From positions 124,001-188,000 of the forward strand of contig JAFTKW010000019.1 of NCBI GenBank assembly GCA_017453065.1: a DNA stretch of 64,000 nt, in the 5' to 3' direction. Under the pieces are notes generated by a model that saw only the letters and a program-made list of their open reading frames with translations, was not told the DNA's origin and ran no database searches. The DNA is from Lachnospiraceae bacterium (lineage in GTDB: Bacteria > Bacillota > Clostridia > Lachnospirales > Lachnospiraceae). The position numbers and the translations under genes were made by a program. Of the stretch, positions 49,264 to 58,411 are shown in pieces (position 1 is the stretch's first letter; the number at the start of each line of letters is the position of its first letter).

Positions 49264-50847
49264 ATGAATATTGTTTCGTGGGAATTTCTTTTGTTTTCCA
49301 CCGTATTGATTGGGACATATTTTGTAATACCAAGAAAGTTCCAATGGGTAGTGATTTTCTTCAGTAACCTTGTTTTTTATTTCTTTGCAGGAATCCCATA
49401 TATTGGATATATGTTGATAATTTCTGTAGCAACTTTCCTAGGGGCTTTACAGCTTAAGAAAGCCGCATTGAGGGGTAAAGAACAGGCATCGCTTGTAAAT
49501 ACACCAGAAGAAAAAAAGGTAATAAAAGAAAAAGTAACACAGAAGAAAAAATTAATAACTGGATTGGCGATTGTACTATCCATGGGGATATGGGCTGTTT
49601 TGAAATATACGAATTTCTTTATCGACAACCTGAATTTACCCCTCAAATGGTTTTCGGACAGTATACAGATAGAGAGAGTTTCCTGGGTTTTACCTTTAGG
49701 AATCTCTTTTTATACATTCCATGCGGTAGGTTATCTGGTGGATGTGTACCGAAATAAATATACTGCGGAAAGAAATTATTTTAAGTTTTTTGCCTTTATA
49801 TCCTATTTCCCACACATTGTACAGGGACCTTTTTCCAGGTATGATGAACTGGGAAAAAGCATTGGAGAAGAGCACAAGTTTTCCTATGAACGTTTGTGTG
49901 AAGGCTGCGCAAGAATTCTGTGGGGCTATTTTAAAAAGATGGTAGTGGCAGACAAGATAGGTATAGCCGCAACTTCTATTTTTGCAGACTCCAGTCAGTA
50001 TTCAGGCATTTATATGATGTTTGCCATGTGCGCCTATGGAATTCAATTATATGCAGATTTCTCGGGTTATATGGACATCGTCTGTGGCCTTTCGCATATT
50101 TTAGGTATCAAACTAGCAGAGAATTTTAAGAGACCATATTTTGCCAAATCCGTAGATGAGTTTTGGCGTAGATGGCACATTACCCTTGGTACCTGGTTTA
50201 GAGATTATGTGTTTTATCCTGTTTCTATGGGTAAAACAGGTCAGAAGATGGGCAAATGGGCTCGAAAGAAATGGGGTGCCAAGATGGGCAAGCTTTTGCC
50301 TGGTTATTTTGCCCTTATTTTTGTATGGACCGCTACAGGCCTTTGGCATGGAGCGAACTGGACCTATTTGATATGGGGTTATTTAAACCTTTTTGTAATT
50401 GTGCTTTCCATGCAATTGACGGATTTTTATGACAAAGTCAAAGAGAAATTGCATATCAATTCAGAGCAATTGTGGTGGAAGATTGTTGCCATTGTGAGAA
50501 CATTCATTTTGGTATGTTTTTTCCGTTTCTTCTCAGCGGCACCTGATATACAGACGGCAATGAGTATGCTCACAAATACCTTCGGTGATATGCATTTTGA
50601 AGTATTAAAGAATCCTATGTACCTTTTTGTGGGTGTGGAATATGTAGATATTTATTTTTCCTTGATTGGTACAATATTTATCTTTGCAGTGGATTTGTTT
50701 GAAGAAGCAGGGGTATGGAATAAAGTAAAAGAAAAATGCCCTGTTCTGATTAAGAATGTATGTTATGTGACGCTTATCATGTTTATCATGATGTGCGCAG
50801 GATCAGTATCTGAATTGATGGGAGGTTTTATGTATGCAAGTTTTTAA
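49264..50847 (+). CDS. DltB-like MBOAT O-acyltransferase
   Basis: 527 residues with about eleven membrane segments. MBOAT marks: SYFPHIVQGPFSRYDEL, the conserved DEFWRRWHITLGTWFRDY, and the catalytic His in ATGLWHGANWTYLIWG. MBOAT proteins such as DltB and AlgI move an acyl or aminoacyl group across the membrane to an outside acceptor. It is longer than DltB (about 400) because of a Lys/Glu-rich cytoplasmic loop (about 65-105) and a longer C-terminus, closer in size to AlgI. It overlaps the next gene by 14 bp. Confidence 0.92.
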   Translation: MNIVSWEFLLFSTVLIGTYFVIPRKFQWVVIFFSNLVFYFFAGIPYIGYMLIISVATFLGALQLKKAALRGKEQASLVNTPEEKKVIKEKVTQKKKLITGLAIVLSMGIWAVLKYTNFFIDNLNLPLKWFSDSIQIERVSWVLPLGISFYTFHAVGYLVDVYRNKYTAERNYFKFFAFISYFPHIVQGPFSRYDELGKSIGEEHKFSYERLCEGCARILWGYFKKMVVADKIGIAATSIFADSSQYSGIYMMFAMCAYGIQLYADFSGYMDIVCGLSHILGIKLAENFKRPYFAKSVDEFWRRWHITLGTWFRDYVFYPVSMGKTGQKMGKWARKKWGAKMGKLLPGYFALIFVWTATGLWHGANWTYLIWGYLNLFVIVLSMQLTDFYDKVKEKLHINSEQLWWKIVAIVRTFILVCFFRFFSAAPDIQTAMSMLTNTFGDMHFEVLKNPMYLFVGVEYVDIYFSLIGTIFIFAVDLFEEAGVWNKVKEKCPVLIKNVCYVTLIMFIMMCAGSVSELMGGFMYASF

Positions 50848-52171
50848 GAATAAAACCTTCAAGAGGATATTTGCACTACTAAGTTTTGTCTTTATTTTCT
50901 GTGTGACTTATTATGTTATAACTGATCAATTATCTTCGACAACATATGGAACTTATTTCCAAAAAGATATAGAAGAGATTAAGGCAAATGAGGAAGAAGT
51001 AGGATTGATTTTCTTTGGTGCTTCTAGACTGTACCATGCAATGGTTCCTAGTATTTTCGAAGAGAAAATGGGGTATGAAAATGTGCTGGTTGCAGCTACA
51101 GCCACACAACCTCTCAGTGGAACCTATTATTACATGAAAGAGTTGGTGGAAACAGTAAAGCCAGAGAGAATTGTAATTGATGTTACGTTTGATCGTTTGC
51201 TAAATGAGGATACTGTGCAGCCATGTCTGTTGGTAAATGACAGACTTTCACTTAAGAATAGTATACCTTTTGTGTTTAACTGCATTGAACCTTCGGATTG
51301 GAAGTATTTATTTGGCCCTTGCAGATACAGAGACAATATTCTGATGTATAGTTTGATTAAAGCAGAAAAAGATAGAATAAAAGCTCAAAATGGAGATATG
51401 TTTGACCCAGCCAGCGATTATTATGCAGACAAAGGTTTTGTCTATACATACAATAGTTATGCGACGGGAACAGTTCCGTTTGTGCACAACACTATGTATG
51501 ACTTTTCTGTAGATGCAATTTTGGCAGACAATGTATATTATTTGGACAAATGTATTGAACTTTGCAAGGCCAATGGGATAGAGGTATCGTTGGTGACTGT
51601 CCCAGGTACGATTTCCTATCTTTATCTGATAAATGGATATGAGGATTCCGTTGCTTGGTTTGAAGAATATGCAGAGAAAAAGGATATATCTTATCACAAC
51701 CTAGATTATTTAAAGGGAAGAGAAGAAATTCTACCCGACGAATATATGTACAATACAACACACACCAATGCCAAGGGTGCAGAAGTGATTAGTGAGATAT
51801 ACAGTGATATTCTGATTAAGGAAAGCCAAGGTGAAGATGTATCCGATTACTTCTACAGTGATTTCACAGAGTTGAAAGCCAATATACATCGTATTGCCGC
51901 TGTAAGTGGCATGATTACTTTTACGGAGGAAATGGAAGATTCTAAGGTTGTAGCAAATATAAACATCCGTAGTCTTCAAAACGAAACTGTAAGCCCTCAG
52001 TATCAGGTAGAGTTAATAGACTTGGAGGGAAATGTAACAGTGCTTGTAGAATGGACACAGGCTACAGAGGCTAAATTGCTTCTTCCAGTAGGGGTAAATT
52101 ATAGTGTGAAAGTAAGAGCAAAGAGTGGAATAGATGGAGATTTAGAAGCATATCAAATTTACCATTATTAA
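50834..52171 (+). CDS. SGNH-like membrane-anchored partner of the MBOAT (DltD/AlgX position)
   Basis: 445 residues: one N-terminal membrane segment (about 12-29), then an outside SGNH-like domain. FFGASRLYHAMVP gives a GxS nucleophile candidate (S64), ATQPLSGTYYYM follows, and NTTHTNAKGAEVISE gives the histidine (H310). The usual Asp three residues before the His is Asn (N307). The C-terminal 90 residues form a separate beta-rich part (SPQYQVELIDLEGNVTVLV). It is not a recognisable DltD, but sits where DltD would, so it likely completes transfer to the final acceptor. GGGAGG precedes the ATG inside the MBOAT gene. Confidence 0.75.
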   Translation: MQVFKNKTFKRIFALLSFVFIFCVTYYVITDQLSSTTYGTYFQKDIEEIKANEEEVGLIFFGASRLYHAMVPSIFEEKMGYENVLVAATATQPLSGTYYYMKELVETVKPERIVIDVTFDRLLNEDTVQPCLLVNDRLSLKNSIPFVFNCIEPSDWKYLFGPCRYRDNILMYSLIKAEKDRIKAQNGDMFDPASDYYADKGFVYTYNSYATGTVPFVHNTMYDFSVDAILADNVYYLDKCIELCKANGIEVSLVTVPGTISYLYLINGYEDSVAWFEEYAEKKDISYHNLDYLKGREEILPDEYMYNTTHTNAKGAEVISEIYSDILIKESQGEDVSDYFYSDFTELKANIHRIAAVSGMITFTEEMEDSKVVANINIRSLQNETVSPQYQVELIDLEGNVTVLVEWTQATEAKLLLPVGVNYSVKVRAKSGIDGDLEAYQIYHY

Positions 52172-52194
52172 AAGGTGTTATTAAAGGAAATTTT

Positions 52195-53196
52195 ATGAAG
52201 AATATTTTGTTAATTGCCACAGGTGGAACCATAGCTTCTGCATATACTTCAGATGGTTTGTCTCCACAGTTACCTGCAAGACAGTTGTTGTCTTATGTAG
52301 AGGGGTACGAAGAGTATTGTCATGTGGATGTAATACAGGCCTTTAGTTTGGACAGTACAGATGTATATTTAAAGCATTGGCAGTCACTGACGGAAATCAT
52401 CAAAGAGAACTATGATAAGTACGATGGTTTTGTGATATGTCATGGGACAGATACCATGGCTTATACGGGAGCGGCTCTGTCATATATGATCCAAAATAGC
52501 CGTAAACCAATTGTGATTACAGGAGCTCAAAAACCAATCGACTTACCAATCACCGATGCTAGAACAAATCTTGGAGATAGTCTTAGATTTGCATCTCATG
52601 ACAGAGCACATGGCGTCAATATTGTGTTTGGCGGGAAAGTGATTGCAGGAACAAGAGCAAAAAAAGAAAAGTCCAAGAGCTACAATGCTTTTTCCAGTAT
52701 CAATTACCCAGTCATCGCAATGATTATCGATGGGCGAATTGCCTTTTACATTGATGACAAAGATAAAGTAAAAGAAGAGGTTCGCTTTTATACCGGAATG
52801 AATGACAGAATCTTTTTGCTTAAACTGATTCCTGGAATGGATGCGTCTATATTAAACTATGTGTTTGAACATTACGACGGTGTGATTATTGAATCTTATG
52901 GAGTGGGCGGGTTGCCTGCCTATGGAGAAACTCCTTTTTATTCCGAAATAAAGCGCTGGACTAAGGCGGGAAAGATTATTGTCATGGCTACGCAGGTGAC
53001 CCATGAAGGAAGCGATATGGGGATTTATCGTGTGGGCAAGGTTATGAAAGAAAATTTTAGTTTGATCGAAGCGTATGATATGACTTTGGAAGCCACTGTA
53101 ACCAAAACCATGTGGGCTTTGGCACAGGACGCAGACCCTGAAGGGTTTAAAGAGTTGTTTTACCAGACCATCAACCATGATGTTTTGTTTCATTAA
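52195..53196 (+). CDS. ansA: Type I L-asparaginase
   Basis: 333 residues. Hydrolyses asparagine to aspartate and ammonia in the cytoplasm. First active-site Thr in IATGGTIAS (T12), second in CHGTDTMAYTGAAL, with ITGAQKPIDLPITDARTN typical of type I. No signal peptide. It starts 23 bp after the Dlt-like cassette and may share its transcript, but no functional link is apparent. A terminator follows. Confidence 0.94.
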   Translation: MKNILLIATGGTIASAYTSDGLSPQLPARQLLSYVEGYEEYCHVDVIQAFSLDSTDVYLKHWQSLTEIIKENYDKYDGFVICHGTDTMAYTGAALSYMIQNSRKPIVITGAQKPIDLPITDARTNLGDSLRFASHDRAHGVNIVFGGKVIAGTRAKKEKSKSYNAFSSINYPVIAMIIDGRIAFYIDDKDKVKEEVRFYTGMNDRIFLLKLIPGMDASILNYVFEHYDGVIIESYGVGGLPAYGETPFYSEIKRWTKAGKIIVMATQVTHEGSDMGIYRVGKVMKENFSLIEAYDMTLEATVTKTMWALAQDADPEGFKELFYQTINHDVLFH

Positions 53197-53208
53197 CTTT
53201 TGTAAATT

Positions 53209-53243
53209 AAGGCTGATAGACTTGTGTTTGTCAGCCTTTTTTG
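53209..53243 (+). terminator. Terminator after ansA
   Basis: A 13-bp stem starting AAGGCTGATAGAC and closing with GTTTGTCAGCCTT (with G-U pairs), TTGT loop, then TTTTTT. It ends 14 bases before the next ATG, so that gene is either read through or has a promoter I cannot see. Confidence 0.9.
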
Positions 53244-53256
53244 CAAGGAGCAGGAT

Positions 53257-54426
53257 ATGAATATTGATTATTTGCTAAAATTATATAGTGAAGAAGAAAG
53301 GGAGTGCTGGCAATTCACAGAATACATTAAACACAACCCTGTCTTGTATCCTAGAGTGGGAGATATCTTTTTGAAGGAATTGTTTGCGCTTGCAAATCCA
53401 GACAAAAAGATGCCTTACAATCGCAGGAAAAAGATACAGATGGATACTGTGTGGTATAAAAGAAGCAAGGCTTCTTTAGCCACTTATGTACTTGGTTGTG
53501 AGACTGCGCGTATGTTGGGGTGTGACACGGATATATATTTAGAGAATGGACAGCGTATTCCTTTTTATGCAATTTTTTATTTGACCTGCCTTTTCTTAGG
53601 AGAGGCGCAGGAATTGTCTGTGAAAGAACTAACTTCTGAAATGGTTTCTAAACTAAAGAAAGAAAAAGAAGTGAAGGGCATTTGCAAACCAGATTGTAGA
53701 CGATATTTCAAAGCCGTTGGAGTAAATGTAGAGCATGTGGCTTCCGATTTTCCTTTGAGTAAGCATTTCTGCCCTTTGCAGCAAGAGTATGAATGTGAAG
53801 TGGAGTGCTCAAAGCAGTTAAAAGTTGGGAACGAGATATTCACAAAGGGAATAGTTAATTTCCGACAGAGAGAAGAACTGTTATTTTTTAGTACAACGCA
53901 GAGGAGACAACTTCCAAAGGGGATATTGGCAGGAGAATTGTTGTGCCAATTTTTGACCACTGAGTACAAGGGCTTTGCGGATAGTTTGAAGGACGATAAT
54001 ATGACAGCAGAAACGGAGATTAACTGTCAATTGCTGGCTGTCTTTGCATTTTTGACGGACTGCCTTAATGGATTGACTTGGATGAAACTTTTACTTTCGC
54101 AGAATCTAGGAGTAGAAAAGTTAAAAGAAATGTTTCAGAAAGAAGGTTTGTGGCAACTTACAGAGCTAGTAAGTGAAAGAAAGTGGAATACGAACAATCC
54201 GCTTCTCTTTGTTTTGATGATAGGGGAGGCATTGAATCCTTTTGCATTAGGCGAAAAACAGGAGTGTATAGATTTTGAGTTTGATATACCAGGTAAGAAA
54301 ATCACTATTTCTACAAATGACAATACAAAAGGGGAGATGGATGCTTTGTTAGATTACAAACAATCCATTTACAAACTGAAAGAATTTCTTATAAATTCAG
54401 ATATCACAATTGAATGTACCATTTAA
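53257..54426 (+). CDS. Unrecognised cytoplasmic protein
   Basis: 389 residues from the ATG at 53257 after AAGGAG. No membrane segment or signal. I do not recognise it. Visible: a helical N-terminal half (MNIDYLLKLYSEEERECWQF, PDKKMPYNRRKKIQMDTVWY), a Lys-rich stretch (VSKLKKEKEVKGICKPDCRR), many cysteines (about 12) without a regular zinc pattern, a beta-like middle (EYECEVECSKQLKVG) and a hydrophobic helix near 270-285 (FAFLTDCLNGLTWMKLLL). It lies between a terminator and the pheS T-box leader. Base composition is like that of its neighbours. The frame is long and has a good ribosome-binding site, so it is a real gene. Confidence 0.8.
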   Translation: MNIDYLLKLYSEEERECWQFTEYIKHNPVLYPRVGDIFLKELFALANPDKKMPYNRRKKIQMDTVWYKRSKASLATYVLGCETARMLGCDTDIYLENGQRIPFYAIFYLTCLFLGEAQELSVKELTSEMVSKLKKEKEVKGICKPDCRRYFKAVGVNVEHVASDFPLSKHFCPLQQEYECEVECSKQLKVGNEIFTKGIVNFRQREELLFFSTTQRRQLPKGILAGELLCQFLTTEYKGFADSLKDDNMTAETEINCQLLAVFAFLTDCLNGLTWMKLLLSQNLGVEKLKEMFQKEGLWQLTELVSERKWNTNNPLLFVLMIGEALNPFALGEKQECIDFEFDIPGKKITISTNDNTKGEMDALLDYKQSIYKLKEFLINSDITIECTI

Positions 54427-54459
54427 CCATAGCAAGGAGTTTGCCAATAGAAAAAAGAC

Positions 54460-54489
54460 TTGACAAGCCTGCCGTTTAACACCTAAAAT
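54460..54489 (+). promoter_or_regulatory. Promoter of the T-box-pheST unit
   Basis: -35 TTGACA (consensus), 18-bp spacer, -10 TAAAAT, 34 bases after the stop of the preceding gene. Confidence 0.8.
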
Positions 54490-54495
54490 AAAAAG

Positions 54496-54782
54496 AAGTG
54501 AAATACAAAAGCGATGAAAGTGCATGCATATTTTGCAGAGAGATGATTATTTCCTATCAGAGAGAGGAAGTCACCGGCTGAAAGCTTCCTTAAGTTCAGA
54601 TAGTCATTGAAATTCACACTGGAGCTTCTAAGGGGAAAGGGACAGAGTAATCTTGTGCCGAAGTAGTCTTGGACGTTAGCGCGCGTTAGTCGTAATGAGA
54701 GCCTTTGCAATGTGCAGAGGAAATAGGGTGGTACCGCGGATATATTCGTCCCTTGCTTTTTATAAAGCAAGGGATTTTTTGT
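54496..54782 (+). promoter_or_regulatory. T-box leader sensing uncharged tRNA-Phe
   Basis: The T-box sequence AGGGTGGTACCGCG is at 54725-54738, followed by the terminator stem CCCTTGCTTT / AAAGCAAGGG (54750-54773) and a T-run. Upstream is a long structured leader with Stem I; a TTC (Phe) at 54613-54615 (GAAATTCACACTGG context) is the likely specifier codon, by inference. Uncharged tRNA-Phe binding would stop the terminator from forming and allow pheST expression. The gap 54427-54872 holds the promoter, this leader and about 90 bp of spacer with an AGGAGG site. Confidence 0.93.
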
Positions 54783-54872
54783 TATGTATGAATTAATCAT
54801 ATAACGAAATGTCCTAAGCGATGCAAACCCATATATTTAGGGCGAATGAATTATTTATACAGGAGGTAAACA

Positions 54873-55901
54873 ATGAACGCAAATTTGGAACAAATTAAAC
54901 AGGAGATTATCTCTGGGGCGCAGGAATTACAGTCCGCCAGAGAAGTGTATGAGTTTAAGAAAAAATATCTGGATGGCAAGGCAGGTAAGATTGGTCTTCT
55001 GATGAAGGAGATGAAGAACATTGCGCCAGAAGAGAGAGCAGCCTATGGTAAGGGTGTAAATGAACTGAAAGAATGGGCATTGGAATTCTTAGGCGAACTG
55101 GACAAAAAGATGAAGGCAAAGGAATTGCAGGATAAATATGAGTCTGAAAAGATTGATATTACACTCCCAGCAGAAACAGTGAAAGAGGGTAATCTGCATC
55201 CTATTACATTGGTTCGCAACGAGATTATTGATATTTTTTCATCCATGGGATTTGAGATTTTTGAAGGACCTGAAATTGAAACAGATTATTATAACTTTAC
55301 AGCTTTGAATACTCCACAGGATCACCCAGCACGAGATATGCAGGATACATTTTATCTTGCACCAGAACTGCTTCTTAGAACACAGACTTCTGCAGGACAG
55401 ATTCATGTAATGGAAAAACAGCAGCCACCTATTAAGATTTTGTCCCCAGGTAAGGTATTCCGTTCTGATGATGATGCAACACACTCACCTATGTTCATGC
55501 AGATGGAAGGTTTGGTTGTTGACAAAGGAATTACGCTTTGCGATTTGCAGGGTATGTTGGATGAATTTGTTGGCAAGATTTACGGAGAGGGAACCAAGAC
55601 TAGACTTCGTCCTTCTTATTTTCCATTCACAGAGCCTTCTGTAGAAGTAGACTGTAGCTGCTTTGAGTGCGGTGGAACAGGATGTAAACTTTGCAAAGGC
55701 ACAGGATGGATTGAAATCTTGGGCGGCGGTATCGTAAACAACAAAGTACTGGAAAACTGTGGAATCGATTCCTCTGTCTATAGTGGTTTGGCTTTTGGTA
55801 TTGGTATTGAACGTACAGCTATGCTTAAGTATGGTATTAACAATATCAAGATGCTGTTTGAATCCGATATTAAGGTTTTAGACCAGTTAAATGACAAATA
55901 A
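54873..55901 (+). CDS. pheS: Phenylalanine--tRNA ligase alpha subunit
   Basis: 342 residues. An N-terminal coiled coil (about 1-85) that holds tRNA, then the class II catalytic core: motif 1 region [17 protein letters not shown], motif 2 [18 protein letters not shown], motif 3 [14 protein letters not shown]. The [17 protein letters not shown] insertion is normal in Firmicutes. Under T-box control; pheT follows 38 bp later. Confidence 0.97.
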   Translation: MNANLEQIKQEIISGAQELQSAREVYEFKKKYLDGKAGKIGLLMKEMKNIAPEERAAYGKGVNELKEWALEFLGELDKKMKAKELQDKYESEKIDITLPAETVKEGNLHPITLVRNEIIDIFSSMGFEIFEGPEIETDYYNFTALNTPQDHPARDMQDTFYLAPELLLRTQTSAGQIHVMEKQQPPIKILSPGKVFRSDDDATHSPMFMQMEGLVVDKGITLCDLQGMLDEFVGKIYGEGTKTRLRPSYFPFTEPSVEVDCSCFECGGTGCKLCKGTGWIEILGGGIVNNKVLENCGIDSSVYSGLAFGIGIERTAMLKYGINNIKMLFESDIKVLDQLNDK

Positions 55902-55939
55902 GATTTGAAACGATTCTAAGAAAGGTTTGGTAGATAGAT

Positions 55940-58360
55940 ATGTTAGCACCATTAAGTTGGTTAAAAGATTATGTTGATATTGATATTACACCACAGGAAT
56001 TGGAAGCAAAATTATTCTCCTGTGGATTTGAAGTAGAGGAACTGTATGAAGTTGGCAAAGACATCAGCAAGGTAGTAGTTGGTCTTGTATTAGAATGTGA
56101 GCCAATTCCTGAGACTCATCTGCATGTTTGTAAGGTAGATTGCGGAGAACATGGACAGTTTCAGATCTGCTGTGGAGCAGACAACGTGGTAGCCGGAGGC
56201 AAATTCCCAGCTGCCCTTGTTGGAGCAACTGTATATGCTACTGCCAAGGATCATAAGACTGTAGAAGGCGTAATGACAATTGGCAAAGGTAAACTGAGAG
56301 GCTATGAGTCTCATGGTATGCTCTGCTCAGGCGTGGAACTTGGCGTTAGTGAAGATATGTATCCAGGCGCTGGTTACAATGGCCTTTTGGTATTGCCAGA
56401 AGATGCACCTGTAGGAGCAGATGTAAAGCCAATTCTGGGTCTTGATGATTGGATTTTTGATATTTCTATTACAGCAAATAGACCAGATTGCCAGAGCATT
56501 TATGGCATTTCCAGAGAGATTGCAGCTATTTTGGAAAAGGAAGTAAAAACACCAGATTTAAGCTACACAGAGGATGATGTTACTTTAGATGGATTCAAGG
56601 TAACTGTAGAATGTCCAGAACTGTGCCCAAGATACAGTGCTCATTTTGTACATGATGTAAAGATTGAAGATTCTCCTGCATGGATGAAACGTAGACTTGC
56701 TTTAGTGGGTATCGGTGCTATTTCCAATGTGGTAGATATCACAAACTACATTTTAAAAGAATTGGGTCAGCCTATGCATGCCTTTGATTTCACTACTTTG
56801 GAAGGAAATGCGATTAACGTTCGTCGTGCAAAAGACGGAGAACAGATTGTTACTATAGATGAAACCGAATTAACGCTTACAAGCGAAAACATGCTTATTT
56901 GCGATGGAGTGAAGCCTGTTGCACTCGCCGGTGTTATGGGGGGACTGAATTCTGAAATCAGAGAAACGACCAACACTGTTTTGTTCGAGTCAGCTAAATT
57001 TGCACGTGACAATATTCGTAGAACCTCTAGAGCAGTTGGTAAGAGTTCTGATTCTAGTGCTCGTTATGCAAAGGGCGTTGATGAGTACGCAACAGTAATG
57101 GCTATGAAGAGAGCATTGCATCTCATTGAAGAGCTTGGTTGTGGTAAGGTATCTAAGTTCCATGCTGATGCAAACACAGGAAATGGCTTAGAGTCAAAAC
57201 AGCTTTCCGTAAGCATCGACAAGGTAAACAGCGTTTTAGGTATCACAGTTCCAAATGACGAGATTTATCGTATTATGAAGAACTTGACTTTCCAGCCAAC
57301 TATAGATGGAGACACTTTGACTTTGCAGATCCCAGCATATCGTGAAGATATGGAGACTTATCAGGATGTAGCAGAAGAAGTCATCAGAATGTATGGCTAT
57401 GAACATGTTGTCCCTTCCTTTATGCCAACTGCAAAGGTAACTAGTGGTGGTGAAAATGTAGTACAGAAGACAGAACGTCGCTTGAAGAATGCTCTTTGCG
57501 CCGTTGGTGCTTTTGAATGTATTCACTATTCCTTCTTCTCACCATCTGATTTGGACTTGCTCAAGCTTCCAGAGGATGCGATGGAGAGAAAAGCAATTCG
57601 TATTTTAAATCCAATCAGTGAAGAATTGTCTCTGATGCGTACAACACTTGCAGCTTCCATGATCAATGCAGTTACACGCAACCAGAAGAAGGGCAATTTG
57701 GAAGGAAGATTGTATGAGATTGCAAATAGATTTATCCCTAAATCCCTTCCACTTACAGAGCAGCCAGAGGAATGCACTACCTTGTGCGTTGGAATCTTTG
57801 GCGAGAAGGAATCCTTCTTTACTATGAAGGGAATTGCAGAGAAAGTGGCTGAAGTATTGCATTTGAATTTCTCCTATGTAAACACAACCAAAACCTTCCT
57901 GCATCCTTTCCAGACTGCAGCTATTGTTTGTGATGGAATCGAAGTAGGTTACTTTGGTAAATTGGCTTACGATGTAGCGGATGAATGTGATCTTCGCACT
58001 CCAATGTTTGTGATGGAAATTGATTTGGAAACTATTTCTAAATGGTATGGTAAAAAGGCTGTGTTCAAACCACTTCCTAAATATGCACAGGAACAGCGAG
58101 ATCTTGCTATCGTAGTTGACAAAGCAATCACCTGTGGTGAAATTGAAGACACTATGAAAGCTGCCTGCAAATATATTACAAGCATCAAACTCTTTGATAT
58201 TTATGAAGGCGCACAGATTGGTCAAGACAAGAAGAGTATGGCCTTTACAGTGCTTTTCACTCCAAAGGACGAACCATTTAGCCCAGAGTCTGTAGACGGA
58301 TTTGTAAAGAAAATCCTTAAAGAAATGAACAAGAAATTTGGTGCAGAACTGAGAAGCTAA
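55940..58360 (+). CDS. pheT: Phenylalanine--tRNA ligase beta subunit
   Basis: 806 residues, full length. An OB-type tRNA-binding domain (about 40-150), the B3/B4 editing domain that clears Tyr-tRNA-Phe (about 210-370; ARDNIRRTSRAVGKSSDSSA near its end), B5, the inactive class II-like core and the C-terminal anticodon-binding domain (FKPLPKYAQEQRDLAIVVD). AAAGGTTTGG precedes the ATG. It forms the alpha2-beta2 enzyme with PheS. Confidence 0.97.
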   Translation: MLAPLSWLKDYVDIDITPQELEAKLFSCGFEVEELYEVGKDISKVVVGLVLECEPIPETHLHVCKVDCGEHGQFQICCGADNVVAGGKFPAALVGATVYATAKDHKTVEGVMTIGKGKLRGYESHGMLCSGVELGVSEDMYPGAGYNGLLVLPEDAPVGADVKPILGLDDWIFDISITANRPDCQSIYGISREIAAILEKEVKTPDLSYTEDDVTLDGFKVTVECPELCPRYSAHFVHDVKIEDSPAWMKRRLALVGIGAISNVVDITNYILKELGQPMHAFDFTTLEGNAINVRRAKDGEQIVTIDETELTLTSENMLICDGVKPVALAGVMGGLNSEIRETTNTVLFESAKFARDNIRRTSRAVGKSSDSSARYAKGVDEYATVMAMKRALHLIEELGCGKVSKFHADANTGNGLESKQLSVSIDKVNSVLGITVPNDEIYRIMKNLTFQPTIDGDTLTLQIPAYREDMETYQDVAEEVIRMYGYEHVVPSFMPTAKVTSGGENVVQKTERRLKNALCAVGAFECIHYSFFSPSDLDLLKLPEDAMERKAIRILNPISEELSLMRTTLAASMINAVTRNQKKGNLEGRLYEIANRFIPKSLPLTEQPEECTTLCVGIFGEKESFFTMKGIAEKVAEVLHLNFSYVNTTKTFLHPFQTAAIVCDGIEVGYFGKLAYDVADECDLRTPMFVMEIDLETISKWYGKKAVFKPLPKYAQEQRDLAIVVDKAITCGEIEDTMKAACKYITSIKLFDIYEGAQIGQDKKSMAFTVLFTPKDEPFSPESVDGFVKKILKEMNKKFGAELRS

Positions 58361-58411
58361 GGAAGAAGATTTTTATATTTTTATTTTGTTTTATATGGAA
58401 AGGAAATAGAT

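Noticed and set aside
57605..58225. 206-codon antisense frame within pheT
   Set aside because: Shadow of a well-conserved gene; no start site and no homology-like pattern.
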